In this document: positions 27,348 through 36,766 of the stretch, piece by piece
Layout: the number at the start of each line of letters is the position of its first letter
How positions within the stretch are numbered: position 1 is the stretch's first letter
NCBI RefSeq assembly: GCF_016811235.1
Contig: NZ_JAFBID010000001.1
Location: 157,010 to 221,009 of the forward strand
Direction of reading: 5' to 3'
Length of the DNA: 64,000 bases
From: Microvirga arabica
GTDB lineage: Bacteria; Pseudomonadota; Alphaproteobacteria; Rhizobiales; Beijerinckiaceae
The notes under the pieces: generated by a model
What the model saw: only the letters and a program-made list of their open reading frames with translations
Databases searched by the model: none
What the model was told of the DNA's origin: nothing
Position numbers and translations under genes: made by a program

Positions 27348-29419
27348 GAGATCGTCCCGAGGGAGTTGACCTCCACACCGCGCGCAATCTCCAGGTGCGA
27401 CAGGACGGGCAGCGAGGAGAACATGCGTTCGATGATCATCCGCACGTAAGGACGGGCGTCCGGAGCCGTCACGATGGCGAAGCTCTGGACCTGCCCCATG
27501 CGGGTCTTGATTGCATCGGAAGCCTCGGTGCCGAACTGCTCTACGAGGCGCGGATCGATGTCGAACTCGACCACGTCGCCTTTTGCATCCCGCTTCAGGC
27601 TTTGATGGAAGGCAATGTCCCACTTGTTGCCGAGACGCAGCACGTTGAGCGCGCCTCCTTCTGCCAGATCGCCGCAGATCTGCTGGGCGATGCGCACCCG
27701 CACATGCTCCACCAGCTGCTCGGCCCGCCGCGCATGCGGAGCGATCTCGGCAATCGCCTCAAGGATGAGGCTCAGGTTGCGGATCGAGACCCGCTCCGCC
27801 AGCAGGAGCTTCAGCACGGCCTGGAGACCCGAATAGGAGATCTGCGAGGGGCAGATATCGTCAAGCAGCCGCTTGTACTCGCTGTCCAGGCTGTCCAGAA
27901 GATTGCGGACGTCCTTGTAGGAGAGAAGCTGCGGAAGATTGTTGCGGATCACCTCGCTCAGATGCGTGAGGAGGACCGATGCCCCGTCGACTGCCGTAAA
28001 GCCCTGCCGCTTGATCTCGCCTACATAGACATCGGAGATCCAAAGGGACTTCATCCCGAACGCCGGCTCGCGCACCTCATCGCCAGGTACATCCGGCATC
28101 GGGCCGTCACCGAGCACGACGAGAAGATCGCCCGGGCGGATCTCCTGCGTTGCCACCACCGTGCCGTGAATCTTGATCTGGTAGCTCTTCGGCGGGATCA
28201 TCAGGCTGTCGGAGAGCTTCACGTCCGGGAGCACAAAGCCGTAATCCTGCGCAAACTTCTTGCGCATCTTGCTCACGCGATGCGCGAGATCGCCATGCGA
28301 GCTTGCAAGATACGATGCAAGATGCTTGCCAAGACACACCTCGATCTCCGCAAGCTTCAGAGATTCCTTCACCGAATCCCGTGATTCCAGCAGGTTTTTC
28401 TGCTGCTCTTCGGCCACTTTGGCTTTGGTCTTCGCCTCCTGATCAGCCCGTTGCCTCGGGATAGCATAGGCGATGAAGGCCATGCAGCCGCCCAGCAGCA
28501 GGAAGGGAATCATGGGCAACCCTGGCATGATGGCGAACACGAACATCAGGGCGGACGCCACCATCAAGGCCCGAGGGTAGGCTCCCAGCTGATCGAGAAC
28601 CGCTTGCTGCGCCTGACCGCGCGTGCCGCCTTTCGAGACCAGAAGGCCGGCAGCAAGGGACACCACCAGGGCCGGGATCTGACTGACGAGTCCGTCACCT
28701 ACGGAGAGCTGCGTGAATACGTCGGCGGCCTTGGCGAGCTCCATGCCGTGCCGGGTCACGCCGATGATGATTCCGCCGAAGATGTTAACCGCGATCGTGA
28801 TCAGGCTCGCGATGGCCTCGCCGCGGACGAACTTTGAAGCGCCGTCCATCGAGCCGAAGAATGCGCTTTCCTCTTCAAGCTCCCGCCGCCGCCTCTGGGC
28901 CTCCTTCTCGTCGATGAGGCCGGCGGACAGATCCGCATCGATGGCCATTTGCTTGCCGGGGATGGCATCGAGAGTGAAGCGGGCGCCGACCTCCGCGATA
29001 CGGGTGGCACCCTTGGTGATGACCAGGAAGTTGACGGTGATCAGGATGATGAAGACAACGATACCGATGACGAAATCGCCGCTCATCACAAATTGGGAGA
29101 AGCCGCTGATCACGTGCCCGGCCGCATCGACACCTTTGTGGCCGTCGGACAAGATCAGGCGGGTCGACGCGATGCTCAGGGCCAGACGCAACAAAGTTGC
29201 AATGAGAAGGACCGTCGGGAAGGCCGAGAATTCGAGAGGCTTCTGAATCCAGAGAGCCACCATCAGGATCAGCACGGACATGGCGACCGAGAGGGCGAGA
29301 CCCATGTCAATAAGCAGAGGCGGAATCGGCAGGAAGAGAATGGCCAGAATGGCCACCACACCGCCGGCGAAAGCCAAGTCCCTGCTGCGGCTCAGCGCTG
29401 TAGTTTGAACTACTTCCAT
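27344..29419 (-). CDS. flhA: Flagellar export gate protein FlhA
   Basis: 691-residue export gate component. The N-terminal half has about eight TM segments and the conserved cytoplasmic loop ([24 protein letters not shown]), followed by the large cytoplasmic domain that docks chaperone-substrate complexes. It leads an operon that runs through fliR, fliJ, flgJ, two small genes and cheY-cheB-cheR. The 16-bp motility motif lies 49 nt upstream. Confidence 0.97.
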   Translation of the reverse strand: MEVVQTTALSRSRDLAFAGGVVAILAILFLPIPPLLIDMGLALSVAMSVLILMVALWIQKPLEFSAFPTVLLIATLLRLALSIASTRLILSDGHKGVDAAGHVISGFSQFVMSGDFVIGIVVFIILITVNFLVITKGATRIAEVGARFTLDAIPGKQMAIDADLSAGLIDEKEAQRRRRELEEESAFFGSMDGASKFVRGEAIASLITIAVNIFGGIIIGVTRHGMELAKAADVFTQLSVGDGLVSQIPALVVSLAAGLLVSKGGTRGQAQQAVLDQLGAYPRALMVASALMFVFAIMPGLPMIPFLLLGGCMAFIAYAIPRQRADQEAKTKAKVAEEQQKNLLESRDSVKESLKLAEIEVCLGKHLASYLASSHGDLAHRVSKMRKKFAQDYGFVLPDVKLSDSLMIPPKSYQIKIHGTVVATQEIRPGDLLVVLGDGPMPDVPGDEVREPAFGMKSLWISDVYVGEIKRQGFTAVDGASVLLTHLSEVIRNNLPQLLSYKDVRNLLDSLDSEYKRLLDDICPSQISYSGLQAVLKLLLAERVSIRNLSLILEAIAEIAPHARRAEQLVEHVRVRIAQQICGDLAEGGALNVLRLGNKWDIAFHQSLKRDAKGDVVEFDIDPRLVEQFGTEASDAIKTRMGQVQSFAIVTAPDARPYVRMIIERMFSSLPVLSHLEIARGVEVNSLGTIS

Positions 29420-29468
29420 GTTCCTGTCAGCTCACCGATCAAACGTTGAGCCTGACAGATGCACTACG

Positions 29469-29484
29469 AAGCTTGCGCGGAGGT
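29469..29484 (-). promoter_or_regulatory. Motility-regulon motif upstream of flhA
   Basis: Minus-strand 16-mer ACCTCCGCGCAAGCTT, 49 nt before the flhA ATG. It keeps the invariant C6 and CAAG. Confidence 0.6.
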
Positions 29485-29487
29485 CGC

Positions 29488-29510
29488 AAGCCTCCCTGAA
29501 CCGGAGGCTT
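29488..29510. terminator. Hairpin between fliQ and flhA
   Basis: AAGCCTCC (29488-29495) pairs with GGAGGCTT (29503-29510) around CTGAACC. It lies 38 nt past the fliQ stop and could end the flgE-fliQ transcript, although the U-rich tail (ATTGCTTTTC) is on the plus side. It directly abuts the flhA motif. Confidence 0.55.
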
Positions 29511-29547
29511 ATTGCTTTTCTCCACGACGGAAGGCTGTCAATCCTCG

Positions 29548-29814
29548 CTAGAACCCTGTTACAATCCGGCCGTATACCAGTTCCGTGAACGCGAAGATCT
29601 GCGAGCCCACGAAGGATCCCGTCACCAGCGCAACGACGAGGATCGCGATGATCTTCGGGATGAACGTGAGGGTGACTTCCTGGATTTGGGTCAGCGCCTG
29701 AACCAAGGCGATGGCGATGCCGATGACCATCGCGGCGGCCACGGCCGGTCCGGCTCCGATGATGACGGTCCAAATCGCGGCGCGGACCAGTTCCAGGGCA
29801 TCGACCTCGTTCAT
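29548..29814 (-). CDS. fliQ: Flagellar export protein FliQ
   Basis: 88-residue export gate subunit with two TM helices (WTVIIGAGPAVAAAMVIGIAIAL; IIAILVVALVTGSFVGSQIFAF) joined by the conserved loop with QIQEVTLTFIPK. Last gene of the flgE operon, 1 nt after flgD. Confidence 0.94.
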   Translation of the reverse strand: MNEVDALELVRAAIWTVIIGAGPAVAAAMVIGIAIALVQALTQIQEVTLTFIPKIIAILVVALVTGSFVGSQIFAFTELVYGRIVTGF

Positions 29815-29815
29815 G

Positions 29816-30211
29816 TCAGCTCACCACGATGCCCGGACCAAGCAGGACGTTGTCGCCGCTCTTGAGCTTGGCGACGGCTCCCTCATTGGTGATGATCACC
29901 GAGTCCACCTGACCGGAGATCTTGCCGTCCGCCGTCGTCACGGTGCGGCCGATGACGCCGTCAGCCTGGGACAGAGCCGACGACGCGAGGAGCGCATCGA
30001 GCTTGGCGTTGCTCTGCACCGTCTGCTCCACTTGGGAGAAGGTGGCGAGCTGGGCCATGTACTCGGTGGACTTCATGGGCTCGGTCGGGTCCTGATTCTT
30101 CATCTGGGCCATCAGGAGCTTCAGGAAATTGTCGTATGTTGCGGTGGCGGTCGATTGGCCGGTTGCAGCCGGCCGGCTTGAAATCGGCGAGGCAACGGAG
30201 GTTACGTTCAT
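29816..30211 (-). CDS. flgD: Flagellar hook cap / basal-body rod modification protein FlgD
   Basis: 131 residues with the FlgD N-terminal signature NFLKLLMAQMKNQDPTEPM and EYMAQLATFSQVEQ. FlgD caps the growing hook and guides FlgE assembly. The protein is shorter than the enterobacterial one (about 230), having only a brief C-terminal beta part, which is common in rhizobial FlgD. The ATG at 30211 is preferred over the adjacent GTG at 30214. Confidence 0.92.
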   Translation of the reverse strand: MNVTSVASPISSRPAATGQSTATATYDNFLKLLMAQMKNQDPTEPMKSTEYMAQLATFSQVEQTVQSNAKLDALLASSALSQADGVIGRTVTTADGKISGQVDSVIITNEGAVAKLKSGDNVLLGPGIVVS

Positions 30212-30225
30212 CACTGGGCTCCCGG

Positions 30226-30642
30226 TTAGGCGGCCTGAACCGCTGCGGTGGGCGGGACGACGGGACGGGCCTCCGGCTCGAACAGGGTCCGGATAACCTT
30301 CAGGGCTTCGAAGATTCGATTCGATTCGACCAGATCGCCGACCCGGCGAAGCGCCTCCTTCGTGGGTTCGTCCGCTGCGGTCTGCAGAACCGAATCGTAC
30401 AGCTTGCGGAAGGCGCCCATTACCTTATCGGCTTCCTGAGGATTGATCAGGATCGACTGCGCGACGAAGTAGAGCTGGCGCATGGGCGTGGTCGCTTCCG
30501 AGACCTGAAGCACGTGGCTCTCCAGGAGGAACCGCGCCTCGTTGAGGAGGCTCAAGGTGACCTTTTGGCTCACCGTGAGAACCGCGCCATTGATGAAAAT
30601 TCGCTCGCCCGCCTTGAGGGAGAACCGCATCTTCGCTTTCAT
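30226..30642 (-). CDS. flbT: Flagellin mRNA regulator FlbT
   Basis: 138-residue FlbT family protein (SLKAGERIFINGAVLTVSQKVTLSLLN). In Caulobacter FlbT binds the flagellin mRNA leader and promotes its decay; in Rhizobiales it can instead stabilise or activate. The likely target is the flagellin transcript with its long upstream region. It overlaps flaF by 4 nt, the usual pairing. Confidence 0.94.
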   Translation of the reverse strand: MKAKMRFSLKAGERIFINGAVLTVSQKVTLSLLNEARFLLESHVLQVSEATTPMRQLYFVAQSILINPQEADKVMGAFRKLYDSVLQTAADEPTKEALRRVGDLVESNRIFEALKVIRTLFEPEARPVVPPTAAVQAA

Positions 30643-30986
30643 TTCAAGCCTTCCTGGATCATGGCATTGATATCGATCAGAGCTTCGAGATTGTTGTGTT
30701 CACCTCTGACCACGCGGTCCGACTCGCGCATGACCCAGAGACCGATGGAGATGAGCTGTCCCTTCAGCTTGTCCGGCAGACCGTTTTCGGGATGGCCGAT
30801 ATCCTTGATCAGGAAGGTCCAGAGACGCTGGACGAAGACGATGGCCTCAATCATTTCCAGGGACTGGGACGGCTTTCCGTTCGCCGTCCTCATCATGGTG
30901 ATGGCACGGTCGAAAAGCTGGTATTCGCGGTCGCGGCAATCTCTGGAGGAGTCCTCAATGACTTCGGCGTAGGAGAAACGGTACAT
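30639..30986 (-). CDS. flaF: Flagellin synthesis regulator FlaF
   Basis: 115-residue FlaF family protein (YRFSYAEVIEDSSRDCRDRE; LEMIEAIVFVQRLWTFLIKD). FlaF is needed for flagellin synthesis or secretion and works with FlbT. It is between flgL and flbT. Confidence 0.93.
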   Translation of the reverse strand: MYRFSYAEVIEDSSRDCRDREYQLFDRAITMMRTANGKPSQSLEMIEAIVFVQRLWTFLIKDIGHPENGLPDKLKGQLISIGLWVMRESDRVVRGEHNNLEALIDINAMIQEGLK

Positions 30987-31001
30987 ACTTCACTCCACCC
31001 A

Positions 31002-32351
31002 TTACAAATAGTTGATCAGGCTCATGGTCCTGAGCTGCGCCGTCAGGGAGTAGGACGTCTGGATCTGCGTCATCAGACGATCGACCCTGATCTTCGCCTC
31101 GGCCGGATCGACCGCCTCCAGATGGATGATCTTCGCATCGAGAATATCCTTCTGCAGGCTCATCCGCTCATCAGCGTCCTCCACCTTCTCCTGAACGGCC
31201 CCAAGCTTGGACTGCATGGTGGTCACGCCCGTGGTGGCTTCAGAGAAGGTTGCAATCGCCTTGTTGACGAGCGCTTCCCTTGTTTTCTCACCGAGGCGGT
31301 CGAGACCGAGGTCGAAGATCATCGTATAGGCCATCGACATCTTCTGGATGCCCAGGCCATTGGCGTTCGTGGATGCCTCGACCTTTTCCGTCACGGAGAT
31401 TTTGCTCTGGATGTTCTGGCTCGATGCATTCGACCAGTCCTGCCAGTTGGCTCCCTCGAACAGCGACGCGAAAGGACCGTTCAGAAAGGCATTCATGTCG
31501 TCCGGCGTGATCGTCGATACAGCAGCATCATCGATCCCAAAGCCGAAGGTTGACCTGAACGCCGAGGCGACGGCCGCTTGTGGGCTGCGCGTGACGGAAC
31601 CCTCGACAGGAATCGCCGTGCCGTCCATATCCGTAAAGGAGCCGGTCACGTCGGTCTTGCCCGTCAGATCGGTCGATTTCAGAACGAGATTGCCGGTCAC
31701 AGGATCGCGCGACGCCTCCACTCCGCTGAGAGTGCTGGCGGTGACCGCGGCATTGATCGACACGACAAGGTCGTCGACGGTGGTCTCCGCTGTGACGCTG
31801 AACACCTGATCCGGAGCGCCACCGACACTGAACCTGATGACATCGCCGGGTGACAAGCCCGATACGGGCATGCTGACATCCGCGCGCAGGGAGGGCGTTC
31901 CGCCCGCGTAGTCGTTGACCGGCTTCTCCTGGGAGTTGATGCCCCCGAAGATGTACTGTCCGCCCACATTGCTGTTCATGGACGAGATCAGGTTCTGGAG
32001 GTTGGCTTTCGCCTGGTACATCAGCGTCGGGATGCTGGACGAACTCAGCGGCGTCGCGATGAGCGCATCCATGAACTTGTCGCCGGTGGACCGGACCTGA
32101 TCGAGGGCCGTCGTGCTCGACTTCATCCTGAGCAGAATCGAGGCGTTGCTGTCGATCAAGGCATCGATCTCGGCGCGATCCTGACGTAGAGACAGGGTCT
32201 GTCCGGTCTTGTAGCCGAGCTTCAAGCCAACATCCGAATCGCGCCCGGTGACGAGCTCCTTGTTTGCCTTCACAAGACCTGTCTGTAGCTTGTCGAGCGA
32301 CGTCTTTGACGAATTCCAGAGCGCCAGTGTCGAGACGAATGTCGTTCTCAT
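31002..32351 (-). CDS. flgL: Hook-filament junction protein FlgL
   Basis: 449-residue junction protein joining hook and filament. The flagellin-like N-terminus (TTFVSTLALWNSSKTSLDKLQ) and C-terminal helix (QTSYSLTAQLRTMSLINYL) are conserved. It is longer than a minimal FlgL (about 320) because of a central beta insertion (about 165-242) of the flagellin-IN type, closely similar to one in FlgE. Directly follows flgK with a 3-nt gap. Confidence 0.9.
   Translation of the reverse strand: MRTTFVSTLALWNSSKTSLDKLQTGLVKANKELVTGRDSDVGLKLGYKTGQTLSLRQDRAEIDALIDSNASILLRMKSSTTALDQVRSTGDKFMDALIATPLSSSSIPTLMYQAKANLQNLISSMNSNVGGQYIFGGINSQEKPVNDYAGGTPSLRADVSMPVSGLSPGDVIRFSVGGAPDQVFSVTAETTVDDLVVSINAAVTASTLSGVEASRDPVTGNLVLKSTDLTGKTDVTGSFTDMDGTAIPVEGSVTRSPQAAVASAFRSTFGFGIDDAAVSTITPDDMNAFLNGPFASLFEGANWQDWSNASSQNIQSKISVTEKVEASTNANGLGIQKMSMAYTMIFDLGLDRLGEKTREALVNKAIATFSEATTGVTTMQSKLGAVQEKVEDADERMSLQKDILDAKIIHLEAVDPAEAKIRVDRLMTQIQTSYSLTAQLRTMSLINYL
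31626..31859 (-). repeat. Flagellin-IN-like module in FlgL
   Basis: Encodes FlgL residues about 165-242 (FSVGGAPDQVFSV, INAAVTASTLSGVEAS, GNLVLKSTD). It matches the FlgE module at 34508-34759 both in protein pattern and in stretches of DNA. Confidence 0.65.
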
Positions 32352-32354
32352 GGA

Positions 32355-33818
32355 TTAGCCCACCACGCTGAGGAGTGTCTTGAGCATCTGATCGATGACG
32401 GAGAGCAGCTTTGCCGATGCGGAGTAGGATTTCTCCAGCTGCAGCATGAGCGCGGTCTCGTCATCCATGTTCACGTCCGTGGCGTTGGACAGCGCCTCGG
32501 ATGCATGGCCGAGAAGGGTCGTTTGATACTCGACCCGCTGGTGGGCGCTCTGGCGCGTGGCCTCAAGCCAGCTGCCCGAGGAAGAGGCAAGGCTCAGAAG
32601 CGAAGCCTGGGGCCCGAAGCCGAGGCCGGTGTCGATCGGACGCTGAACCGACATGGCATCAACGAGGCCGGACAGACGCCCGGAGAAGGCGGCATTGGCG
32701 CCACCGGCAGGGTTGTAGGTGTAGTCCGCCCCATTGATTCCGCCGTCACGGATCAACTCGAACTTGCCGCCCTCGGCCGGATTGACCGCAGCGTTCACCC
32801 GCAGCACTCCGGCGAGACCTGTCGGAGCCGGCGTTCCCGGCACGCCTGTGGCAGCCGGATAGGTGAAGATGCCCGGCCTGTCGGCCTTTGCAGGCACCGT
32901 CTGGTCCTTCTCGGCGAAGGCTTCGACCAGGGTACGGGCGATCTCGTCGAGCTGCCCCTGGTAGGTGACGGCCGCATCGTCGCGCAACTGGGTCAGGCCC
33001 GCGATGTTGCCGGAATTCAGCGGCATCGGCGCACCCGGCCCCGTGACGCGGATCCCGTCGATCAGGACATCCCCTCCCGTCACCGCAGGCCCGAACACCG
33101 TCGTCCGCGAGAAGGTCACGGTCCTTGGAGACCGATCAAAGAGCGGAACGCCGCTGTCCGTGTAGAGCGCGACATCATTGCCGGCGCGGGGTACGACCGT
33201 GATGCCGATCTCCTCGGACAGCTGCGCGATCAGGCTGTCGCGCTGATCCATCGCGTCGCTCACGTCGGCTCCGAGGGCCGATCCGCTCATCACCTGGTTG
33301 TTCGCCTTCTCGTATTTGAGAAGAAGGTCATTGATGCGCGCAACCGAATCCGCAATCTGACCGTCGGCTTCCAGACGAACGGCCTGAACCGTCGAGGTGG
33401 CATCGTTCAGGCTCGTCGCCATCTCCGTTGCGGCCTTGACGAAGGCCTGTGCGAGATCAGGATTATCCGGCGCATTCGCATATTGCTGGAGCACGCTGTT
33501 CAGCGCACCCATGCGAGCCGCAGGCGATTGATCGAGCTCCGTATCGCCGATGGTTGCACTGAGCTTCTGCAGGCCCTCGAGCAAGGACTTCTGGGCTGCC
33601 GCGCTCGACGTGGTCTCCAGCATCTTCGACAGCAGCGCGCTGTCGCTCGCCCGGAGCACCGTGATACGGGCGAACCCGCCCGTCGTGGTGAGCGCCCCAA
33701 TCTTGCGGGAGTAGCTCGGGTCCGCAGCACCGGCCGTATTGCGCGACACGAGCGCCATCTGCGACTGAGAAGCCTGGAGCGACGAGCGTGCCGTGTTGTA
33801 GGCAACAGACAAAGACAT
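32355..33818 (-). CDS. flgK: Hook-associated protein FlgK
   Basis: 487-residue first hook-filament junction protein. The N-terminal rod/hook helix region (AYNTARSSLQASQSQMALVSRNTAGA) and the C-terminal D0 region (LMLQLEKSYSASAKLLSVIDQMLKTLL) are conserved. Length is within the family range. Second gene of the flgE operon. Confidence 0.94.
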   Translation of the reverse strand: MSLSVAYNTARSSLQASQSQMALVSRNTAGAADPSYSRKIGALTTTGGFARITVLRASDSALLSKMLETTSSAAAQKSLLEGLQKLSATIGDTELDQSPAARMGALNSVLQQYANAPDNPDLAQAFVKAATEMATSLNDATSTVQAVRLEADGQIADSVARINDLLLKYEKANNQVMSGSALGADVSDAMDQRDSLIAQLSEEIGITVVPRAGNDVALYTDSGVPLFDRSPRTVTFSRTTVFGPAVTGGDVLIDGIRVTGPGAPMPLNSGNIAGLTQLRDDAAVTYQGQLDEIARTLVEAFAEKDQTVPAKADRPGIFTYPAATGVPGTPAPTGLAGVLRVNAAVNPAEGGKFELIRDGGINGADYTYNPAGGANAAFSGRLSGLVDAMSVQRPIDTGLGFGPQASLLSLASSSGSWLEATRQSAHQRVEYQTTLLGHASEALSNATDVNMDDETALMLQLEKSYSASAKLLSVIDQMLKTLLSVVG

Positions 33819-33850
33819 GGATCAATGGCCCTGGGGCAAGAGAGTGCAGG

Positions 33851-35341
33851 TTACCGCTTCAGGTTCATCAGAACGTCGAGCAGTTCCGACCCGGTCTGGA
33901 AGACCTTCGAATTGGCCGTGTAGCTGGTCTGGGCCTCGATCATTGCCGTAAGCTCGGTGCCAATATCCACATTCGACCCTTCCAGGGCTCCCGAAGCGAT
34001 CGAGCCGAAGCCGGACATCTCCGGGAATCCGACCTGATAGCCGCCGGAGGCCGCCGTCGTTTCATAGACGTTGCCAGCCCGAGGGCTGAGGTTGTCCGGG
34101 CTTGGGACCGTCGCAAGCGGAATCCGATAGGCGCCCACGCGGGTGCCGTCCTCATAGACCGCGTAGACGGTGCCATCGGCGGCGAACTCCACGTCCTTGA
34201 CGGCCGACGGTGCATTGCCGTTGGAGCTTCCGGTGACATTGTATTCGCCGGCGAGCTGAGTCATGCCCTTCATGTCGAGACTGAACGCCTCGCCGCCTGG
34301 AATGTTGAAGCCCAGCAGGCCCGATCCGGTCAGCTTGCCGTCCGCATCGAAGTTCAGGTCCATCGCGGTCGTTCCTGTCAGGGGTGCTGCGGGATCGCTG
34401 CCATTGAAGACGCTGATGGTCCATGTGTCGGCATCGATCTTCGAGAGCGCGATGTCGATTTTGATCGGGTTACCGACCTTGTCGTAAACCTGGAGCGACG
34501 ATGCCTTGCTCACCGAGGTGAAGGTGCCCGCCACATTGGTCGAGAAGGCCGGATCGGTGGACGTCAGGATCAGGTCGCCGGCCGCATTCGTGGAAGCGTT
34601 GACCCCGGTGAGAGTGCCGGCGGTTACCGCGGCGTTGATGGCTGTGGCGACTTCGGCAGGCGTCTTCTGTGTTGTGACGTCAAAGTACTGGTTCGCGCCG
34701 CCTCCGACGCTGAACGCGATCTGCGCGCCACGGCTCACGGCGGGAGTAGAGAAGAGGACGCTGCCGGCCACGGGCGGCGCCGCGCTTGCAGGCGTTGCTG
34801 CACCGGTCGCGACTGCAACAGGCTGGCCGAAGGGAAGATTGCCTTTGAATGTTCCCGCCGTCGATCCCGTCGCCTGCATGCCGAAGGACGCCATATTGAC
34901 CGGCTCGACACCGTCGAGGCTGTTCAGGGAAGGATCGACCGCGTTGGCTCCGAGCTTGTAGCCCATCAGGGTGAAGCCAGCTGCGTTGATCAGGTTGCCG
35001 GTTCGCCCGTCTTTGACGAAGTTGCCGGCGCGGGTGAGATAGGGAGAGCCGCTCGGATCCGACACGACGAAGAAGCCATTGCCCGAGATCGCCAGGTCCG
35101 ATCCCGACGTCGTGTAGGCGATGGGGCCCTGGTCGGCGATGGTGTAACGAACGCGGCTTGTGACGGAGCCGGAGTTATAGTTGCCTTCGCTCGAGGGCAG
35201 GATGAGCGACGAGAACTCCGTCGAGGCGCGCTTGTATCCGGTCGTGCTCGAGTTCTGGATGTTTTCGGCGACAGTCCCCAGCTTGTTGGACTGGGCGTTC
35301 ATGCCAGAGACGCCGCTACGAAGAACGCCATAAAGACTCAT
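33851..35341 (-). CDS. flgE: Flagellar hook protein FlgE
   Basis: 496-residue hook subunit. The N-terminal FlgE/FlgF/FlgG rod signature (GVSGMNAQSNKLGTVAENIQN), the ISGNGFFVV segment and the C-terminal end (MIEAQTSYTANSKVFQTGSELLDVLMNLKR) are clear. A flagellin-IN-like beta module occupies about 195-278. It leads the operon flgE-flgK-flgL-flaF-flbT-flgD-fliQ. The motility motif lies 38 nt before its ATG. Confidence 0.96.
   Translation of the reverse strand: MSLYGVLRSGVSGMNAQSNKLGTVAENIQNSSTTGYKRASTEFSSLILPSSEGNYNSGSVTSRVRYTIADQGPIAYTTSGSDLAISGNGFFVVSDPSGSPYLTRAGNFVKDGRTGNLINAAGFTLMGYKLGANAVDPSLNSLDGVEPVNMASFGMQATGSTAGTFKGNLPFGQPVAVATGAATPASAAPPVAGSVLFSTPAVSRGAQIAFSVGGGANQYFDVTTQKTPAEVATAINAAVTAGTLTGVNASTNAAGDLILTSTDPAFSTNVAGTFTSVSKASSLQVYDKVGNPIKIDIALSKIDADTWTISVFNGSDPAAPLTGTTAMDLNFDADGKLTGSGLLGFNIPGGEAFSLDMKGMTQLAGEYNVTGSSNGNAPSAVKDVEFAADGTVYAVYEDGTRVGAYRIPLATVPSPDNLSPRAGNVYETTAASGGYQVGFPEMSGFGSIASGALEGSNVDIGTELTAMIEAQTSYTANSKVFQTGSELLDVLMNLKR
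34508..34759 (-). repeat. Flagellin-IN-like module in FlgE
   Basis: Encodes FlgE residues about 195-278 (FSVGGGANQYFDV, INAAVTAGTLTGVNAS, GDLILTSTD), a counterpart of the module in FlgL. Confidence 0.65.
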
Positions 35342-35379
35342 GGATAGCTCCTAGGTTTCAGCTCGAACTAAACACCACG

Positions 35380-35395
35380 ACGCTTGTGCGAGGCT
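35380..35395 (-). promoter_or_regulatory. Motility-regulon motif upstream of flgE
   Basis: Minus-strand 16-mer AGCCTCGCACAAGCGT, 38 nt before the flgE ATG. A possible -10-like TTTAGT follows about 8 nt downstream. Confidence 0.65.
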
Positions 35396-35434
35396 GTGTT
35401 GGTCCGTGCTTTGAATAGGGTTGAAAGGGACATG

Positions 35435-36766
35435 CTATTGTCTCAGGATCTGGGCCAGATCCATGAAGGCATCGCGGCTGGCCGGCATGGAGGGATCCTG
35501 CCGCAGAGCCTCGTAGATCTTCGGTACGAGCACCACGGCCTGATCCAGCTCCTGATCGTTGCCGGGGTGGTATCCGCCCATGAGCCGGAGATCGCGCGTA
35601 TCCTCGAATCGGGCGATGAGGCTGCGCAGGCGGCGGACGAGCTCCTTCTGATCGGTCGACCAGACGTGATCGGCCAGTCGCGAGATGGAGCCGAGAACGT
35701 TGATGGCCGGATAGCGGCCCTGATCGGCGATAGCGCGATCGAGAACGATATGCCCGTCGAGGGTTCCACGGATGTTGTCGGCCACCGGGTCGTTGTGGTC
35801 GTCGCCGTCGATGAGCACCGAGAAGATGCCCGTGATCGCCCCCTTGCCCTCCTCGCCCGGACCGGCGCGCTCGAGAAGGCGCGGCAGATCGCTAAACACG
35901 CTGGGCGTATATCCGCGTGCGACGGCGGGTTCGCCGGCAGCGAGCGCCACGTCACGGGCCGCATGGGCATAACGGGTCACGGAATCGACGATGAGCAGAA
36001 CCGATTCGCCGCAATCGCGGAAATACTCCGCCAGAGCCACGGCCGTCCTCGGTGCCTGACGACGCATCATCGGGCTCTCGTCGCCGGTGGACACGACCAT
36101 GATCGACTTGTGGAGATTGGCCTGGATCGGTCCCTCCAGAAATTCCCGGACCTCGCGCCCGCGCTCGCCCACCAGAGCGACCACGATCGTGTCGAATCCG
36201 TCGCACTTCGCCAGCATGGTCAGGAGGGTGGACTTGCCGACGCCCGAACCGGCGAAGATGCCGATGCGCTGCCCCTTGCAGATCGGCGTGAACAGGTCGA
36301 TGGCCTTCACGCCGGTCCTGAGCGGTTCCTTGACCCTGGAGCGCAGCATGGCCGATGGGGGTTCGGCATCGTTCTGGACCGTTGTCGCGCCCGGAACGAG
36401 CGGACCCAATCCGTCCAGAGGCTCTCCCAAGGCATTGATCACCCTGCCGCGCCAGCTGTGATCGGGACTGAGCCCGATATCCCCGGCAAGGAAGGCCGGC
36501 ATGCCGAGACCGGCCTCGATCCTTCCGTTGAAGGGTTTGACGGTGACGCCGCCACTGTCGATGCGGACGACCTCTCCGATTTCGGTCTTGCCCTGAGCCG
36601 AGAACCCGACTCGATCCCCAAGCTTCACGAACTGGGACAGGCCGGAAACCCGATAATAGCTTGGCGTGACCTCGTTGATGACGCCGCTGATCCGGACCTT
36701 CCGCCGCGCCCCACCTTCGGTAAGGACGAACTCTTCAAGCGACTGCAGCGCGTTCATGGCAGCCAT
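35435..36766 (-). CDS. fliI: Flagellum-specific export ATPase FliI
   Basis: 443-residue AAA/F1-beta-like ATPase that energises substrate unloading at the export gate. Walker A is GSGVGKST (173-180). Other family marks are GERGREVREFLEG, LLIVDSVTRYAHAARDVALA and the DLPRLLERAGPG segment. It starts with TGATG overlap on the flgF stop and is the last gene of that two-gene unit. Confidence 0.96.
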   Translation of the reverse strand: MAAMNALQSLEEFVLTEGGARRKVRISGVINEVTPSYYRVSGLSQFVKLGDRVGFSAQGKTEIGEVVRIDSGGVTVKPFNGRIEAGLGMPAFLAGDIGLSPDHSWRGRVINALGEPLDGLGPLVPGATTVQNDAEPPSAMLRSRVKEPLRTGVKAIDLFTPICKGQRIGIFAGSGVGKSTLLTMLAKCDGFDTIVVALVGERGREVREFLEGPIQANLHKSIMVVSTGDESPMMRRQAPRTAVALAEYFRDCGESVLLIVDSVTRYAHAARDVALAAGEPAVARGYTPSVFSDLPRLLERAGPGEEGKGAITGIFSVLIDGDDHNDPVADNIRGTLDGHIVLDRAIADQGRYPAINVLGSISRLADHVWSTDQKELVRRLRSLIARFEDTRDLRLMGGYHPGNDQELDQAVVLVPKIYEALRQDPSMPASRDAFMDLAQILRQ

